From Phytopythium helicoides (Eukaryota > Oomycota > Peronosporomycetes > Pythiales > Pythiaceae), in NCBI GenBank assembly GCA_024867545.1, contig JANFNE010000017.1, forward strand, positions 955,001-1,019,000: a DNA stretch of 64,000 nucleotides, read 5' to 3'. The notes under the pieces are model-generated. The model was not told the DNA's origin and did no database searches. It was given only the letters and a program-made list of their open reading frames with translations. The translations under genes were made by a program, and so were the position numbers. Positions 20,041-29,272 of the stretch are shown piece by piece; the stretch's first letter is position 1, and each line of letters starts with the position of its first letter.

Positions 20041-20904
20041 ATGAAGCTCTTCTCGCTCGCCGTCGCAATCGTCGCCGGCTTCTCCGTGATCACAGCCGAC
20101 GCCGCCAACTCACTTGAAGACAACAAGAAAATCGCGAAAGCGTTCCTCGACGAGATCTTCAACAAACGCGACCCCACGGCCGTCGACCGATATGTCGGAA
20201 ATTACTACAACCAGCACAACCCAAACGTGGCCGATGGCCCGCAGGCAATCAAAGACTTTGCTGGCAACTTGACAAACAGCAGCAAGGTCGAGTTTGGCGC
20301 GATCGTCGCCGAAGGTAACTTGGTGTGGCTCGACACGCGCTACAGCGGCGTCCCTGGTCTCCCAACTTCGATCGTCGTTGATGTCTTCCGCATCCAGGAC
20401 GGCAAGGTGGTCGAGCACTGGGACGTCGTTCAGACCGAGGTGACGAACACCACCAGTGGTAACCCCATGTTCCCCATCAAGAGCGTGGTCACGAAGACTT
20501 CGAAAGCCACGCAGGAATACAACAAAAAGATCGCCAAGGGACTCCTGCACGGAGTTTTCAATTTGAAGGACGCGTCGGCTATTGACAAGTATGTTGGACC
20601 CACATACACCCAGCACAACCCGCTGTTTCCGGACGGCCCGGACGTGCTCAGGAGCGCGATTTCGTTTCTGTCGAACAGCTCCGCCGTTGACTTTGGAGCC
20701 ATCCACGCCACGGCTGACCTCGTTTTCGTCAACACTCGCTACAGCGGCGGGGGTTCGGCGGTCACTGTTGGCGTCGACGCCTTCCGTGTCGCGAATGGTA
20801 AGATTGTTGAGCACTGGGATCGTATCCAAACTGAGGTGGGAGCTTCGGAGTCGAGGAGCGGCCGTGACATGTTCCCTATCGCCGACTACTACAGCGTGTG
20901 GTAA
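20041..20904 (+). CDS. Secreted two-domain SnoaL-like protein, copy 3 (diverged domain 1)
   Basis: 287 residues with the same signal peptide and two NTF2-fold domains. Compared with copies 1 and 2 it has 13 substitutions; 12 lie in domain 1 (for example AFLDEIF for AYIDDMF, and GLPTSIVVDVF for GIPNSIVVDVV) and only one (Glu for Gln in IQTEVG) in domain 2. The signal peptide is unchanged. The near-identical second half and 5' end flanking a diverged block suggest gene conversion. The domain-1 changes are mostly conservative and keep the HNP and EHWD motifs, so function is likely retained. Confidence 0.85.
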   Translation: MKLFSLAVAIVAGFSVITADAANSLEDNKKIAKAFLDEIFNKRDPTAVDRYVGNYYNQHNPNVADGPQAIKDFAGNLTNSSKVEFGAIVAEGNLVWLDTRYSGVPGLPTSIVVDVFRIQDGKVVEHWDVVQTEVTNTTSGNPMFPIKSVVTKTSKATQEYNKKIAKGLLHGVFNLKDASAIDKYVGPTYTQHNPLFPDGPDVLRSAISFLSNSSAVDFGAIHATADLVFVNTRYSGGGSAVTVGVDAFRVANGKIVEHWDRIQTEVGASESRSGRDMFPIADYYSVW

Positions 20905-22268
20905 TGTCAAGTGCGTGGCGACAATCGAGGTTCGTTCGATAATGCATCAATCAATACAAGACTTGGCTCAAGTATCCTTGAGTGTGAATTGGAGGTTGTG
21001 GTTGACGAGTTCGAAGCAAAAGTAGTGATGTGAAAAGCAGTTGCTCATACGTCAATGCAAGAAAATTGGCCGTGTTTTAGCTGCCTTGTCTTGTAGGTCG
21101 GCCAACAATCGCTTTCATATCCACTGCCGCCCGTGCACATCGTGACGCTACCCACGCCCAGAAATGCGCAAGAAAGCGCGAACAAGAGTGCCAATAGCTG
21201 TCGTTAGAATGCAGCGCAGGCTCAAGTACGAAGAGGGCATGCCGATTCAGTACCACGTCATGCACCAGTGGCACCGACAAATACATCTTCACTTATTGGA
21301 CTGCACTAGCAGGCCACCGCGCACAACGGAACTTAGATCTGGCGATGATTAGGAGTGTTTGCCATCAAGAGTTACGAGTTACACAAGCTTGAACGATGAA
21401 CTGCGACGCTAATAGATTGCGCTGATAATCGATCACTCATCGGCCTGAACGGCAGTACTCGAAAACTATCTCCAGTGATGTCAATCTCAAAGCCAACCAA
21501 GTGTATACATGGCAGTCACACGCGTCGTGCACAGTAGCTGCAGGAAAACAGCGCTTGGTTGACACTGGTGTCCTCGCCTCTTATCTGCTTCAAGGCCACT
21601 AACCGAAGCATGTTGCTGCTGGTGTAACGCACGAACACTCGTCAATACAGAGCGGAGACAGAGGCGGTTTGTGTGAAGATCAGACATCGTTAACATTACA
21701 TAAAGCTCACGCAAGCCACCCAGACCACATAGCCTGTGCTATAATCGAGTTCACTCCCAGAAACAGGCCTGCGACCCCCTTCTCGTTCTTGAGCAGATTC
21801 GGCTTCGTGCTTTCGTGCACATGCCAGGCAATGATATACCACCTACAGATGTGCTCGCATGACATTCTGCAAAGCAAATATTACTGGAATCTTCAAAGTT
21901 CCAGTCTGTATGAAGTCGAACAGCGCATCCATGCACTCGCGACCCACTCGCGAACGGGACGCGATTTAGCATGAATCCACACGCTGGCTGAGCACCATGT
22001 TTTTGGTATCAAGACTCCACGCAAGTAGGCCACAATGTGCACAGTGAACTTTCGTTTGTTATGGTTTGGGTGGATGCCAGTCGCCGTGGAAAAATGTGTT
22101 GGCTATAAAGAGACTATTGCGATGCTCATCAACCTGATCCGGTTGCAGCGCCAAGAACAAGTGCAACAAGCATCTAGTACTACAATCTAAATATACTATC
22201 GACTATTTCAGAGCGTGCAGTCGCGCTAGGTGAGCTCATCACTAGTCCGGTTGCGTGTGCTAACGCCA
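20905..22268. other. Intergenic, no gene seen
   Basis: Past the end of the duplicated block (about 21054) no frame longer than about 100 codons has recognisable features, and I see no RNA gene by eye. The last 150 bp is AT-rich and serves as the upstream region of membrane paralogue A. Confidence 0.4.
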
Positions 22269-24191
22269 ATGGTTCAGCCGTGGAGTGAGAGCTCCTCGGT
22301 GGAGCATGAGGCTCCCATCTACACACTCGAGGCGGCTCGAGCTCTGCCGAAAGTTGATCTATTGCGAACTCCGCTTTCAAAGGTTGTCCAGCTCGATTCG
22401 CGACCACACAGACTCTTCATGATGTTCATGAGGAAGCATTTTGCCAAAGCTGGGACTCTTTATCGCATCGGTGCTGTGCTCGGGATGATTGTGATCCTCA
22501 CGCCTCGAGAAATCGGGATATGGTTTGCAGCGCCATCTGGATTGCTAACCTTACCGAGCTGGTTCATGACACAGACCGCGCTCAGCATCGACATGATGGC
22601 TATTACGATCCGCCAGTTCGAGTTTTGGTACTTCTCAGTGCTCAACGTGGTGACTTGGGGTGTTCTTGCGTCGATTTACTGCGACTTACGCATCATGAGC
22701 CTCATTGGAGCCTTCTTGGGGTCCCAGAGCATCATCTTCATCGATGCCAATTTCCGTACCATCGTTCACGCTATCAAGAGCAGCGTCGTCTCAGTCCCAG
22801 CCGTGTTGCTCGTCGCGGTTCTCACTTTCATTCGGCGGATCGACACTGATGATAGCAATTTTCGCGTCATTGCTCTCGCGGGGGTTCGAATCGAGTTGGC
22901 AGATATCTGCGCAAACTCGGCGGCAACGCTGGCTATCTTCATCGCTCGCAAAGCCTACAACAAGCGAAAGCTACTGTTGAAGAAAAACCACGGACTTCGA
23001 ACAATCCGATGCGTGGTGTTCCGTGCGAGTCTCGTTATGCGGCAGCAGCAACCTGGCTACGTGGTTCCTAAACAGCAAGACTTAGCCGAGGGAAGTGGGT
23101 CATGGACATACCGAGATCCTGTGTTTACCTCTCGAGCGGCAATCCTAGACCGGTGTGGCACGCACCACATTGACTCGGAATACAACATGGGCATGCGAAC
23201 TTTTCGAATGCCGGCATCACGGATATCGCGCTCTTCGCCCCAGACAGTGCAACAAGTGACGCTATTCCCACCAAAGATCAAGGTTGTTGACGTCCGTCGC
23301 ACGCTGCTTCAATGTGCTTTCCGATCACGAGCGAAAGCTGTATTGTTTTGTGCTCCCGCAACGAGTTCTCTATGGCGTCTGGGCTTGATGCTCAGTGGCG
23401 CAGCCAGTCTTGTGCTGACCCCGTGTGCGCTGCTCGCCCATCCCACGACAACTACGCCGACCAAGCAAACAGCGATCGCTGTTGCCTCACTGGTGTCTAC
23501 TGTTGTGGCAAGCACTCCGATTGTGCTTAACGCCCAGCAAGATGTTTTGCGCGCATTGCTGCACAACTTTGACTTCATGTTTGTCTCGCTTCAGTTTGCA
23601 GTGGCCATGCTCATGCTGTGCGATATGACTCTTTGGACCTGGCGCTCGGCAGCTGTGCTCGCGTGGTTCATCGGATTCCAGACCGTGCTGATCGCCGATG
23701 CCGTCACGCCTCCTGTACGCCGCTCGTTCGGGTTGAGCAAGCGCCATACCGTTCCGACGCTGGCTTTGTCGCTGGCCGCCATGATCACCCTAGTGTACGC
23801 GCTGCTCTTCACCGAAACGGTGTTGCTGGCGGATCGGACGCTGTTGTCGCTCGAAATCGTGCCTGGTCGTCACGTATCGATGCGGTCCAAGAGTGTGCTG
23901 CTCAACCGTCTGCTGACGCTCGTCGTGTGGGGTCTGCGAATGCTGTGGGACGCTGCGCTTGGTGCCGAGGAGGAGCTGACGTTCATCCGTGGATCACTCG
24001 ACTACTACTCACCGCTAGAGATGTTCCCGCCTGTGAGCGAGGTCGCCATCACACCACTGTCGATCGTGCCGGCCACCAAGGCCGCGGAGAAGTTCAAGAC
24101 GCTCATCAAGAAGAGTCAATCGCTGCGGCGATCGACGATGAGCGGAGGGCGGCCGTACTCCAAGCCGAGACGCCCCGTGTCTGTGTTTTGA
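22269..24191 (+). CDS. Polytopic membrane protein, family paralogue A
   Basis: 640 residues from the first in-frame ATG (MVQPWSESSSVEHEAP). I do not recognise a named family. About eleven hydrophobic helices fall in two blocks (about residues 65-240 and 380-560) separated by a hydrophilic loop of about 130 residues. Landmarks shared with the five paralogues here: LLRTPLSKVV, FEFWYFS...VTWG, FIDANFRT, ICANSAATLAIFIARKAY, RTIRCVVFRA; then FDFMFVS, CDMTLWTWR, IADAVTPPVRRS, LADRTLLS and a C-terminal FIRGSLDYYSPLEMFPP. There is no signal peptide. The closest relative is D. The two blocks share spaced residues (F-[ED]-F, W, DA), suggesting an internal duplication. Channel, transporter or scaffold are all possible; nothing identifies a substrate. 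Confidence 0.75.
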   Translation: MVQPWSESSSVEHEAPIYTLEAARALPKVDLLRTPLSKVVQLDSRPHRLFMMFMRKHFAKAGTLYRIGAVLGMIVILTPREIGIWFAAPSGLLTLPSWFMTQTALSIDMMAITIRQFEFWYFSVLNVVTWGVLASIYCDLRIMSLIGAFLGSQSIIFIDANFRTIVHAIKSSVVSVPAVLLVAVLTFIRRIDTDDSNFRVIALAGVRIELADICANSAATLAIFIARKAYNKRKLLLKKNHGLRTIRCVVFRASLVMRQQQPGYVVPKQQDLAEGSGSWTYRDPVFTSRAAILDRCGTHHIDSEYNMGMRTFRMPASRISRSSPQTVQQVTLFPPKIKVVDVRRTLLQCAFRSRAKAVLFCAPATSSLWRLGLMLSGAASLVLTPCALLAHPTTTTPTKQTAIAVASLVSTVVASTPIVLNAQQDVLRALLHNFDFMFVSLQFAVAMLMLCDMTLWTWRSAAVLAWFIGFQTVLIADAVTPPVRRSFGLSKRHTVPTLALSLAAMITLVYALLFTETVLLADRTLLSLEIVPGRHVSMRSKSVLLNRLLTLVVWGLRMLWDAALGAEEELTFIRGSLDYYSPLEMFPPVSEVAITPLSIVPATKAAEKFKTLIKKSQSLRRSTMSGGRPYSKPRRPVSVF

Positions 24192-24693
24192 GTGAGGTCA
24201 TAGGTATTTGTACGAATAGCGTCTTTGCCGCAGCATGCATGCTGCGAACTCGACTCGATTCATGGAGAAATTCCTTGTCCTGGCAAATGCAAATGCCGTT
24301 GGTGTCGCTTTCATGGCCCAGAATCGCACTCTTCTGCTTCCATTCACGTTGACCAGTCAATGTAGTTCACCGAAAGCAACAACTCGAGCCGCAACCATCC
24401 CCGCCTTCATGGCGCTCTTGGCCACCGTCATGCACACCAAATCGTCTAATCCGATTTGTTTTCCGGGATTAGTCTCTTCATGACCACCACAAGAAAAAAA
24501 AAAAAATCTTCAAACGGCGGTAAATCCCCCACAACTCTTCGTCCACTCCATCCTCCTCCTTCAAAACGTATACAATCCCTCCAATCGTGAATAGTTGTGC
24601 AGTCTCCTGTCCCCTCTCCAGCGTGCGTGGCGAGGGCCGACCGCTCATGAGCGGCATTTCCAGACTCGCCCGCTAAAGCACAAGCAGCAAGCC
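24192..24693. other. Intergenic; argininosuccinate lyase promoter region
   Basis: No gene is seen. A run of 13 A follows at about 24493-24505, then a CT-rich stretch (24530-24580) typical of oomycete promoters immediately before the argininosuccinate lyase transcript. Confidence 0.45.
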
Positions 24694-25026
24694 ATGAGCG
24701 CGCCAGCCGAAGAGAAGAAGCTGTGGGGCGGACGCTTCCGCGGCAAGGTGGACCCTGTGATGGACAAGTTCAACGAGTCGCTGTCGGTGGACCGGCGCAT
24801 GTGGCGCGCCGACCTGGAGGGCAGCCAGGCGTACGCGCAGGCGCTCGAGCGCAGCGGCGTGCTGACGGCGGACGAGGCGGCGCAGATCGTCGCGGGGCTT
24901 GAAGCTGTCAAGGGCGAGTGGGCTGCAGGCACTTTCCAGGTCAAGGAGGGCGACGAGGACATCCACACGGCCAACGAGCGCCGGTTGACGGAGCTCGTCG
25001 GCGCCGTCGGCGGCAAGCTGCACACG

Positions 25027-25058
<32 letters not shown>

Positions 25059-26085
25059 CGTGCGTATCTACCTCAAGAGCGTCATCGTCGACATCCAGGC
25101 CGCGCTCAGGGAGCTCATCGGCACGGCCTCGCAGCTCGCTGAGACGCACGTCGACCTGCTCATGCCCGGGTTCACGCACCTCCAGCCCGCGCAGCCGCTG
25201 CGCTTCGCGCACTGGGTGCTGTCGCACGTCGCCCCGCTGCGCCGCGACGCTGATCGCCTCGCGGACCTCACCAAGCGCGTTGATTACCTGCCGCTCGGCA
25301 GCGGCGCGCTCGCTGGTAACTCGTTCGGTCTCGACCGCGAGGCGCTCGCGGCCTCGCTTGGCTTCAGCCACGTGACGCCCAACAGCCTCGACGCCGTGTG
25401 CGACCGCGACTTTATCGCCGAGTTCCTCTTCTGGGCCTCCATGCTCATGGTGCACTTCTCGCAGCTATCGGAGGACCTCATCATTTACAACACGCTCAAG
25501 TTCGTGACTATGGCCGATGCCTACAGCACGGGCAGCTCGCTCATGCCGCAGAAGAAGAACCCGGACGCGCTTGAACTGCTGCGCGGCAAGTCGGGCACGG
25601 TCATCGGCCGCCTCAACGGCTTCCTCGTCACACTCAAGGGCCTGCCGCGCTCGTACAACAAGGACCTGCAGGAGGACAAGACGGCGCTCTTTGACGTCAT
25701 CGACACGGTGCAAGACTGCCTGCAGATCGCCACGGGCGTGCTCGCCACCATGACGCCCAACGGCGACAAGATGCTCGACTTCCTCGTCACCGAGATGCTC
25801 GCCACCGACCTGGCCGAGTACCTCGTGCGCAAGGGCGTGCCGTTCCGTGAGACGCACCACGTGGCTGGTGCCGCTGTCCGCCTCGCCGAGGACACGCACA
25901 AGCCGCTGAGCGCGCTCACGCTCGAGGAGCTGCTGACACTGCACCCCAAGTTTGAGGCCGACGTGGCCGATGTGTGGAACTTCGAGGCCAGCGTGGAGCG
26001 CAAGAACGTGACGGGCGCGACGGCCAAGAGCTCGGTCGAGAAGCAGATCGCCGAGATCAAGGCATGGCTGGCCAGCGAGCAGTAG
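24694..26085 (+). CDS. ASL: Argininosuccinate lyase
   Basis: 463 residues, the usual length for the family. It cleaves argininosuccinate to arginine and fumarate, the last step of arginine synthesis and part of the urea cycle. Fumarase/aspartase-superfamily motifs are present: WGGRF at the N-terminus, TGRSRNDQVATDVR, the GFTHLQPAQP segment with the catalytic-region His, and the signature GSSLMPQKKNPD at residues 280-291 with the catalytic Ser loop. The ATG at 24694 is chosen because WGGRF starts ten residues later, as in homologues. An in-frame open stretch upstream has no ATG. No introns. Very GC-rich codon use compared with the membrane genes. It converges on the bS21m gene. Confidence 0.95.
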
Positions 26086-26183
26086 GCGCGCTCCAAGCCC
26101 AATGTTGGTGGTGTCCTCAGCATTCCTCTAATCTACCTCAATCCATTTACAATAGTCATTCGCCCCTTGCTGCACATCTTGAG

Positions 26184-26780
26184 TTAGATCGTCGACGCAT
26201 GAACGCCTGCCAGCCACCAATGCTCTCCACCAACAGACAAGACCTGAAAGAAGCTTGCATCGATATGTGCGTTCGTGTTGGCCCTTACGAGTCGGCGCTC
26301 CTGTCCACTACTGGCGCCCCTCGGCTCGCACGCATCCTCGCTCGCCTTGCACCTCGTGTCCAGCTGTTGACAGCCTGGTGAAGGGCGGTCCAACCGCGCT
26401 CGAACGCCTAGAAGCCGCTGCATCCACCCAAACCCCACGTCAGCTCGTTGGCACGCGACCGCCTCCCCCAGACGCACGTACGCCTTCTTGCGCTGCAGGA
26501 TGAAGTCGATCATGGAGCCGATGCGGCGGTTGGCGTGGCGGATGGTCTGCTCCTCGGCCTTTCGCTTGCGGCGCTGCCACTTTTTCTCGTGGAAGCGCTT
26601 GCGCTGCAGCGTCTTCATGATGCCGTCCTCGTTCATGATGCCGTGCAGCCGGCCCGCCACGCGCTCCGCGTCCTGCCCCTCGCGCACGTGGATGTAGATC
26701 GCGCGCGCCTGCTGCGCCTGCTGCGGAGCCGCCGCCGGCAGCCGCGCCACGGCGCGCCGCACCAGCGCCGCCACCACCAT
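26184..26780 (-). CDS. MRPS21: Mitochondrial small ribosomal subunit protein bS21m
   Basis: An ATG at 26780 opens a frame whose first 100 residues have an Arg/Ala-rich presequence (MVVAALVRRAVARLP) and the bS21 core: AIYIHVREGQDAERVAGRL, then GIMKTLQRKRFHEKKWQRRKRK. The basic tail binds 16S-type rRNA in mitochondrial bS21 homologues. The open frame continues to 26184, but the last 90 residues are unlike the family. A GTGCGT donor at 26477, right after FILQRKKAY, suggests an intron or an alternative end, so only 26478-26780 is well supported. Head-to-head with GET3, 267 bp apart, and convergent with ASL. Confidence 0.8.
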   Translation of the reverse strand: MVVAALVRRAVARLPAAAPQQAQQARAIYIHVREGQDAERVAGRLHGIMNEDGIMKTLQRKRFHEKKWQRRKRKAEEQTIRHANRRIGSMIDFILQRKKAYVRLGEAVACQRADVGFGWMQRLLGVRARLDRPSPGCQQLDTRCKASEDACEPRGASSGQERRLVRANTNAHIDASFFQVLSVGGEHWWLAGVHASTI

Positions 26781-27047
26781 GTTGCTCTCGAAAAAATACC
26801 CACCGTTGGCTGGGAGCGGGCCATTTGACTATCAGGAAGCCGCACATTCCCGCTACTTCTTCGCTGGGTGGCGTCTATAACATATAAATGAGCTATTCAT
26901 ACGAATGTATTTTTGTAGTTATTACAATAGTTATTACATAAGTAGAATAATACATTTACTGATACATACTATAGTTGAGGAGGAAATTACGGGAGGGGAG
27001 GCCCGGTGGGGGGCAACCCATAGAGAAGACTAGATATCGTAGAGAAG
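26781..27047. promoter_or_regulatory. Shared divergent promoter region bS21m / GET3
   Basis: 267 bp separate the two start codons. The centre (26876-26975) is strongly AT-rich with TATAA-like strings (CATATAAATG) between two very GC-rich genes, consistent with a nucleosome-free bidirectional promoter. Confidence 0.5.
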
Positions 27048-28120
27048 ATGGCGGCGATCGTGGACGCCGAGGTGCCCGAGGCGAGCCTGCGCAACCTGGT
27101 GGCGCAGCGCTCGCTGCAGTGGATCTTCGTGGGCGGCAAGGGCGGCGTGGGCAAGACGACGACGAGCTGCTGCCTGGCCGTGCAGCTGGCGCAGGCGCGC
27201 GACAAGGTGCTCATCGTGTCGACGGACCCGGCGCACAACCTCAGCGACGCCTTCGGCCAGAAGTTCACGCGCGAGCCCACGCTCGTCAACGGCTTCGACA
27301 ACCTCGCTGTTATGGAGATCGACCCGACAGTGGACGTGAGTTGGCGCGCCGTGAACCGAGCTGGTGGTGGACGAACCTGCCTGACCAACTTTCGCATGAT
27401 GACGACCTGCAGCTCGAGGAGCTGAGCGCCGACGGCGTGCAGGGCGCGGACGCTGGCGGCATGGCGTCCTTCATGAAGGACCTGACCAACTCCATCCCAG
27501 GCATCGACGAGGCCATGAGCTTCGCGGAGCTCATGAAGCAGGTGCAGAACATGGACTACTCGGTCATCGTGTTCGACACGGCCCCCACGGGCCACACGCT
27601 GCGGCTGCTGAGCTTCCCCACGGCGCTCGACAAGGCCTTTGACAAGATCCTCTCGCTCAGCAACCAGTTCTCGGGCATGTTCTCGCAGTTCTCGGCGCTG
27701 CTGGGCGGCGCGCTGCCCTCGCAGGAGATGCTGCTCGGCAAGCTCGAGCAGACGCGCGAGGTCATCCAGAAGGTCAACGCGCAGTTCAAGGACCCGGAGC
27801 GCACCACCTTTGTCTGCGTGTGCATCCCCGAGTTCCTGTCGCTATACGAGACCGAGCGTCTTGTGCAGGAGCTCACCAAGTACGACATTGACGTGCACAA
27901 TGTCGTCGTCAACCAGGTGCTGTACCCGGAGGAGGGCACGGCGTGCAAGAACTGCGTCGCGCGCCAGAAGATGCAGCAGAAGTACATTGACCAGATCTAC
28001 GACCTGTACGAGGACTTTCACGTCGTCGAGATGCCGCTGCTCAACGAGGAGGTGCGCGGCGTGCCGGCGCTGCGAGCCTTCTCCGAGTACCTGCTCACGC
28101 CGTACGAGCCGACCAATTAG
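27048..28120 (+). CDS. GET3: GET3/ArsA-type ATPase for tail-anchored protein insertion
   Basis: Two exons (27048-27335 and 27413-28120) with a 77 bp GTGAGT...CTGCAG intron give 331 residues, normal for eukaryotic GET3. This cytosolic dimeric ATPase carries tail-anchored membrane proteins to the ER receptor. Visible motifs: deviant Walker [13 protein letters not shown] (29-40), switch [11 protein letters not shown], switch [15 protein letters not shown], a methionine-rich helix region ([11 protein letters not shown]...MLLGKLEQ) that forms the client groove, and the zinc-binding CxxC (ACKNCVAR) that stabilises the dimer. Splicing joins PTVD to LEELSADG. Reading through the intron also stays open in another frame, but breaks the family alignment. 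Convergent with CWC16. Confidence 0.95.
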
Positions 28121-28258
28121 ACGGTCGATCGTCGGGCTTGGATTGTAGCAAGCGAATGCGTGATGGCGAGATTGACGATCGAGAGATCATTCGAGTAGAC
28201 ACGAAGGTATGACATGAATGAAATGCATTCATTTTCCACAGGCTTGTGGTGTAGCCAC

Positions 28259-29104
28259 TCAATCGCTATCGCTGTAGTCCGCGACGAGGCTTGTGACCGC
28301 GGGTTTGGCGGGGGCTTTCTTCTTCCCTGCTCCTGTCTTCTTGGTCTTCTTCTTGACGACCACTGCAACTGCTGGCTTGATCACAGTCGATGTTTTGGAT
28401 TCGCCTAGAGAAGTTTTTGCGTCTGCTGCCACTGGTCGCTTCTTGCTGCTGTTAGTCTCTCCACCAGCTGCCTGCTGCTTGGCCTTGGCGAACGCCTGGC
28501 GCGCGAGCTCCTGGTCCTCCTCCATCTGCCGCTGCAGCTCCTGCTCGTCGACGGGTTGTTCCTTCGCCTTTGCCTGGTTCTGCTGCAGCAGCGCGTCCGT
28601 GTCGACGCGCGCGTGGCGCTGGTTGATGGCCTTGATCTCGTCGAGCGCATCGAGAATGTCCATCTCTCGCTTGGAGTCGAGCGTCCTGTTCTCTAGCGCC
28701 TTCATGGCGTCTCCCTTCTCCTCTTCGTCCTTGACAGCCGCCGCGGCGGCCTCCTCGTCCTCCTGCTCCCTCCACGGCTCAAAGTTTCGCTGCGCGCCGT
28801 GCTCGGCCGTGTAGTCTCCGCGCTTCGGGTCCGTCTTGAATGTGATCTCGGCCGAGCAGGTGACGCACTTGATGTAGAAGCGGTAGATGCGGATGCCGTG
28901 GTAGGTCTCCTCGAGCACCTCCTCCTTCCTCGAGTTGAACTTCTTGCCGCGGTACATGTACTCGCCGCAGGTCGCGCACTGTAATGAGAACGGCAGCATC
29001 ATGCGCACCTCCACCTGCTCGTTCTTGGGCCGCTTGCGTCGCGGCACCAGGCTCGGGTCGAAGTCGGGCGGGAAATACTTGTTGAGCACCTTGCGCTCAC
29101 CCAT
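28259..29104 (-). CDS. YJU2: Splicing factor YJU2/CWC16 (CCDC94)
   Basis: 281 residues, single exon, starting MGERKVLNKYFPPDFDP, which is the conserved beginning of the CWC16 family. It acts in the nucleus as a step-I factor of the spliceosome, joining the Prp19-associated complex at the branch site. A four-cysteine zinc site is seen as CATCGEY and CVTCSAE about 45 residues apart. The middle is a charged coiled coil (residues about 120-220) and the tail is Lys/Ala-rich low complexity (KKKTKKTGAGKKKAPAK). The stop is 138 bp from that of GET3 (convergent). Its presence fits the intron-containing genes around it. Confidence 0.92.
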   Translation of the reverse strand: MGERKVLNKYFPPDFDPSLVPRRKRPKNEQVEVRMMLPFSLQCATCGEYMYRGKKFNSRKEEVLEETYHGIRIYRFYIKCVTCSAEITFKTDPKRGDYTAEHGAQRNFEPWREQEDEEAAAAAVKDEEEKGDAMKALENRTLDSKREMDILDALDEIKAINQRHARVDTDALLQQNQAKAKEQPVDEQELQRQMEEDQELARQAFAKAKQQAAGGETNSSKKRPVAADAKTSLGESKTSTVIKPAVAVVVKKKTKKTGAGKKKAPAKPAVTSLVADYSDSD

Positions 29105-29272
29105 GGCGCTCTCTGTTCTTGGGTTTTCTTGGAAAGTGGCCGCGTGGGAGTGGTCTCGGCTGTTGGAATATTTCGTGGCGAGGCTGGCTATACTTTATCC
29201 AAGTTGCATGGAGGCAGCGTGGTGGGCAAAAGTGCGTCGTGATGCATTTCGAGTGGCACATGCATACAACTT

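Larger units (their letters stand above)
19692..21054. repeat. Third, shorter copy of the SnoaL segment
   Basis: Homology to the 10244 and 13106 segments begins at the same TGGCTCACAACGTG border and ends at about 21054, just past the stop codon of what would be the antisense ankyrin gene. The SnoaL gene was copied without the ankyrin body. Divergence is concentrated in the upstream part and the first SnoaL domain. Confidence 0.85.
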
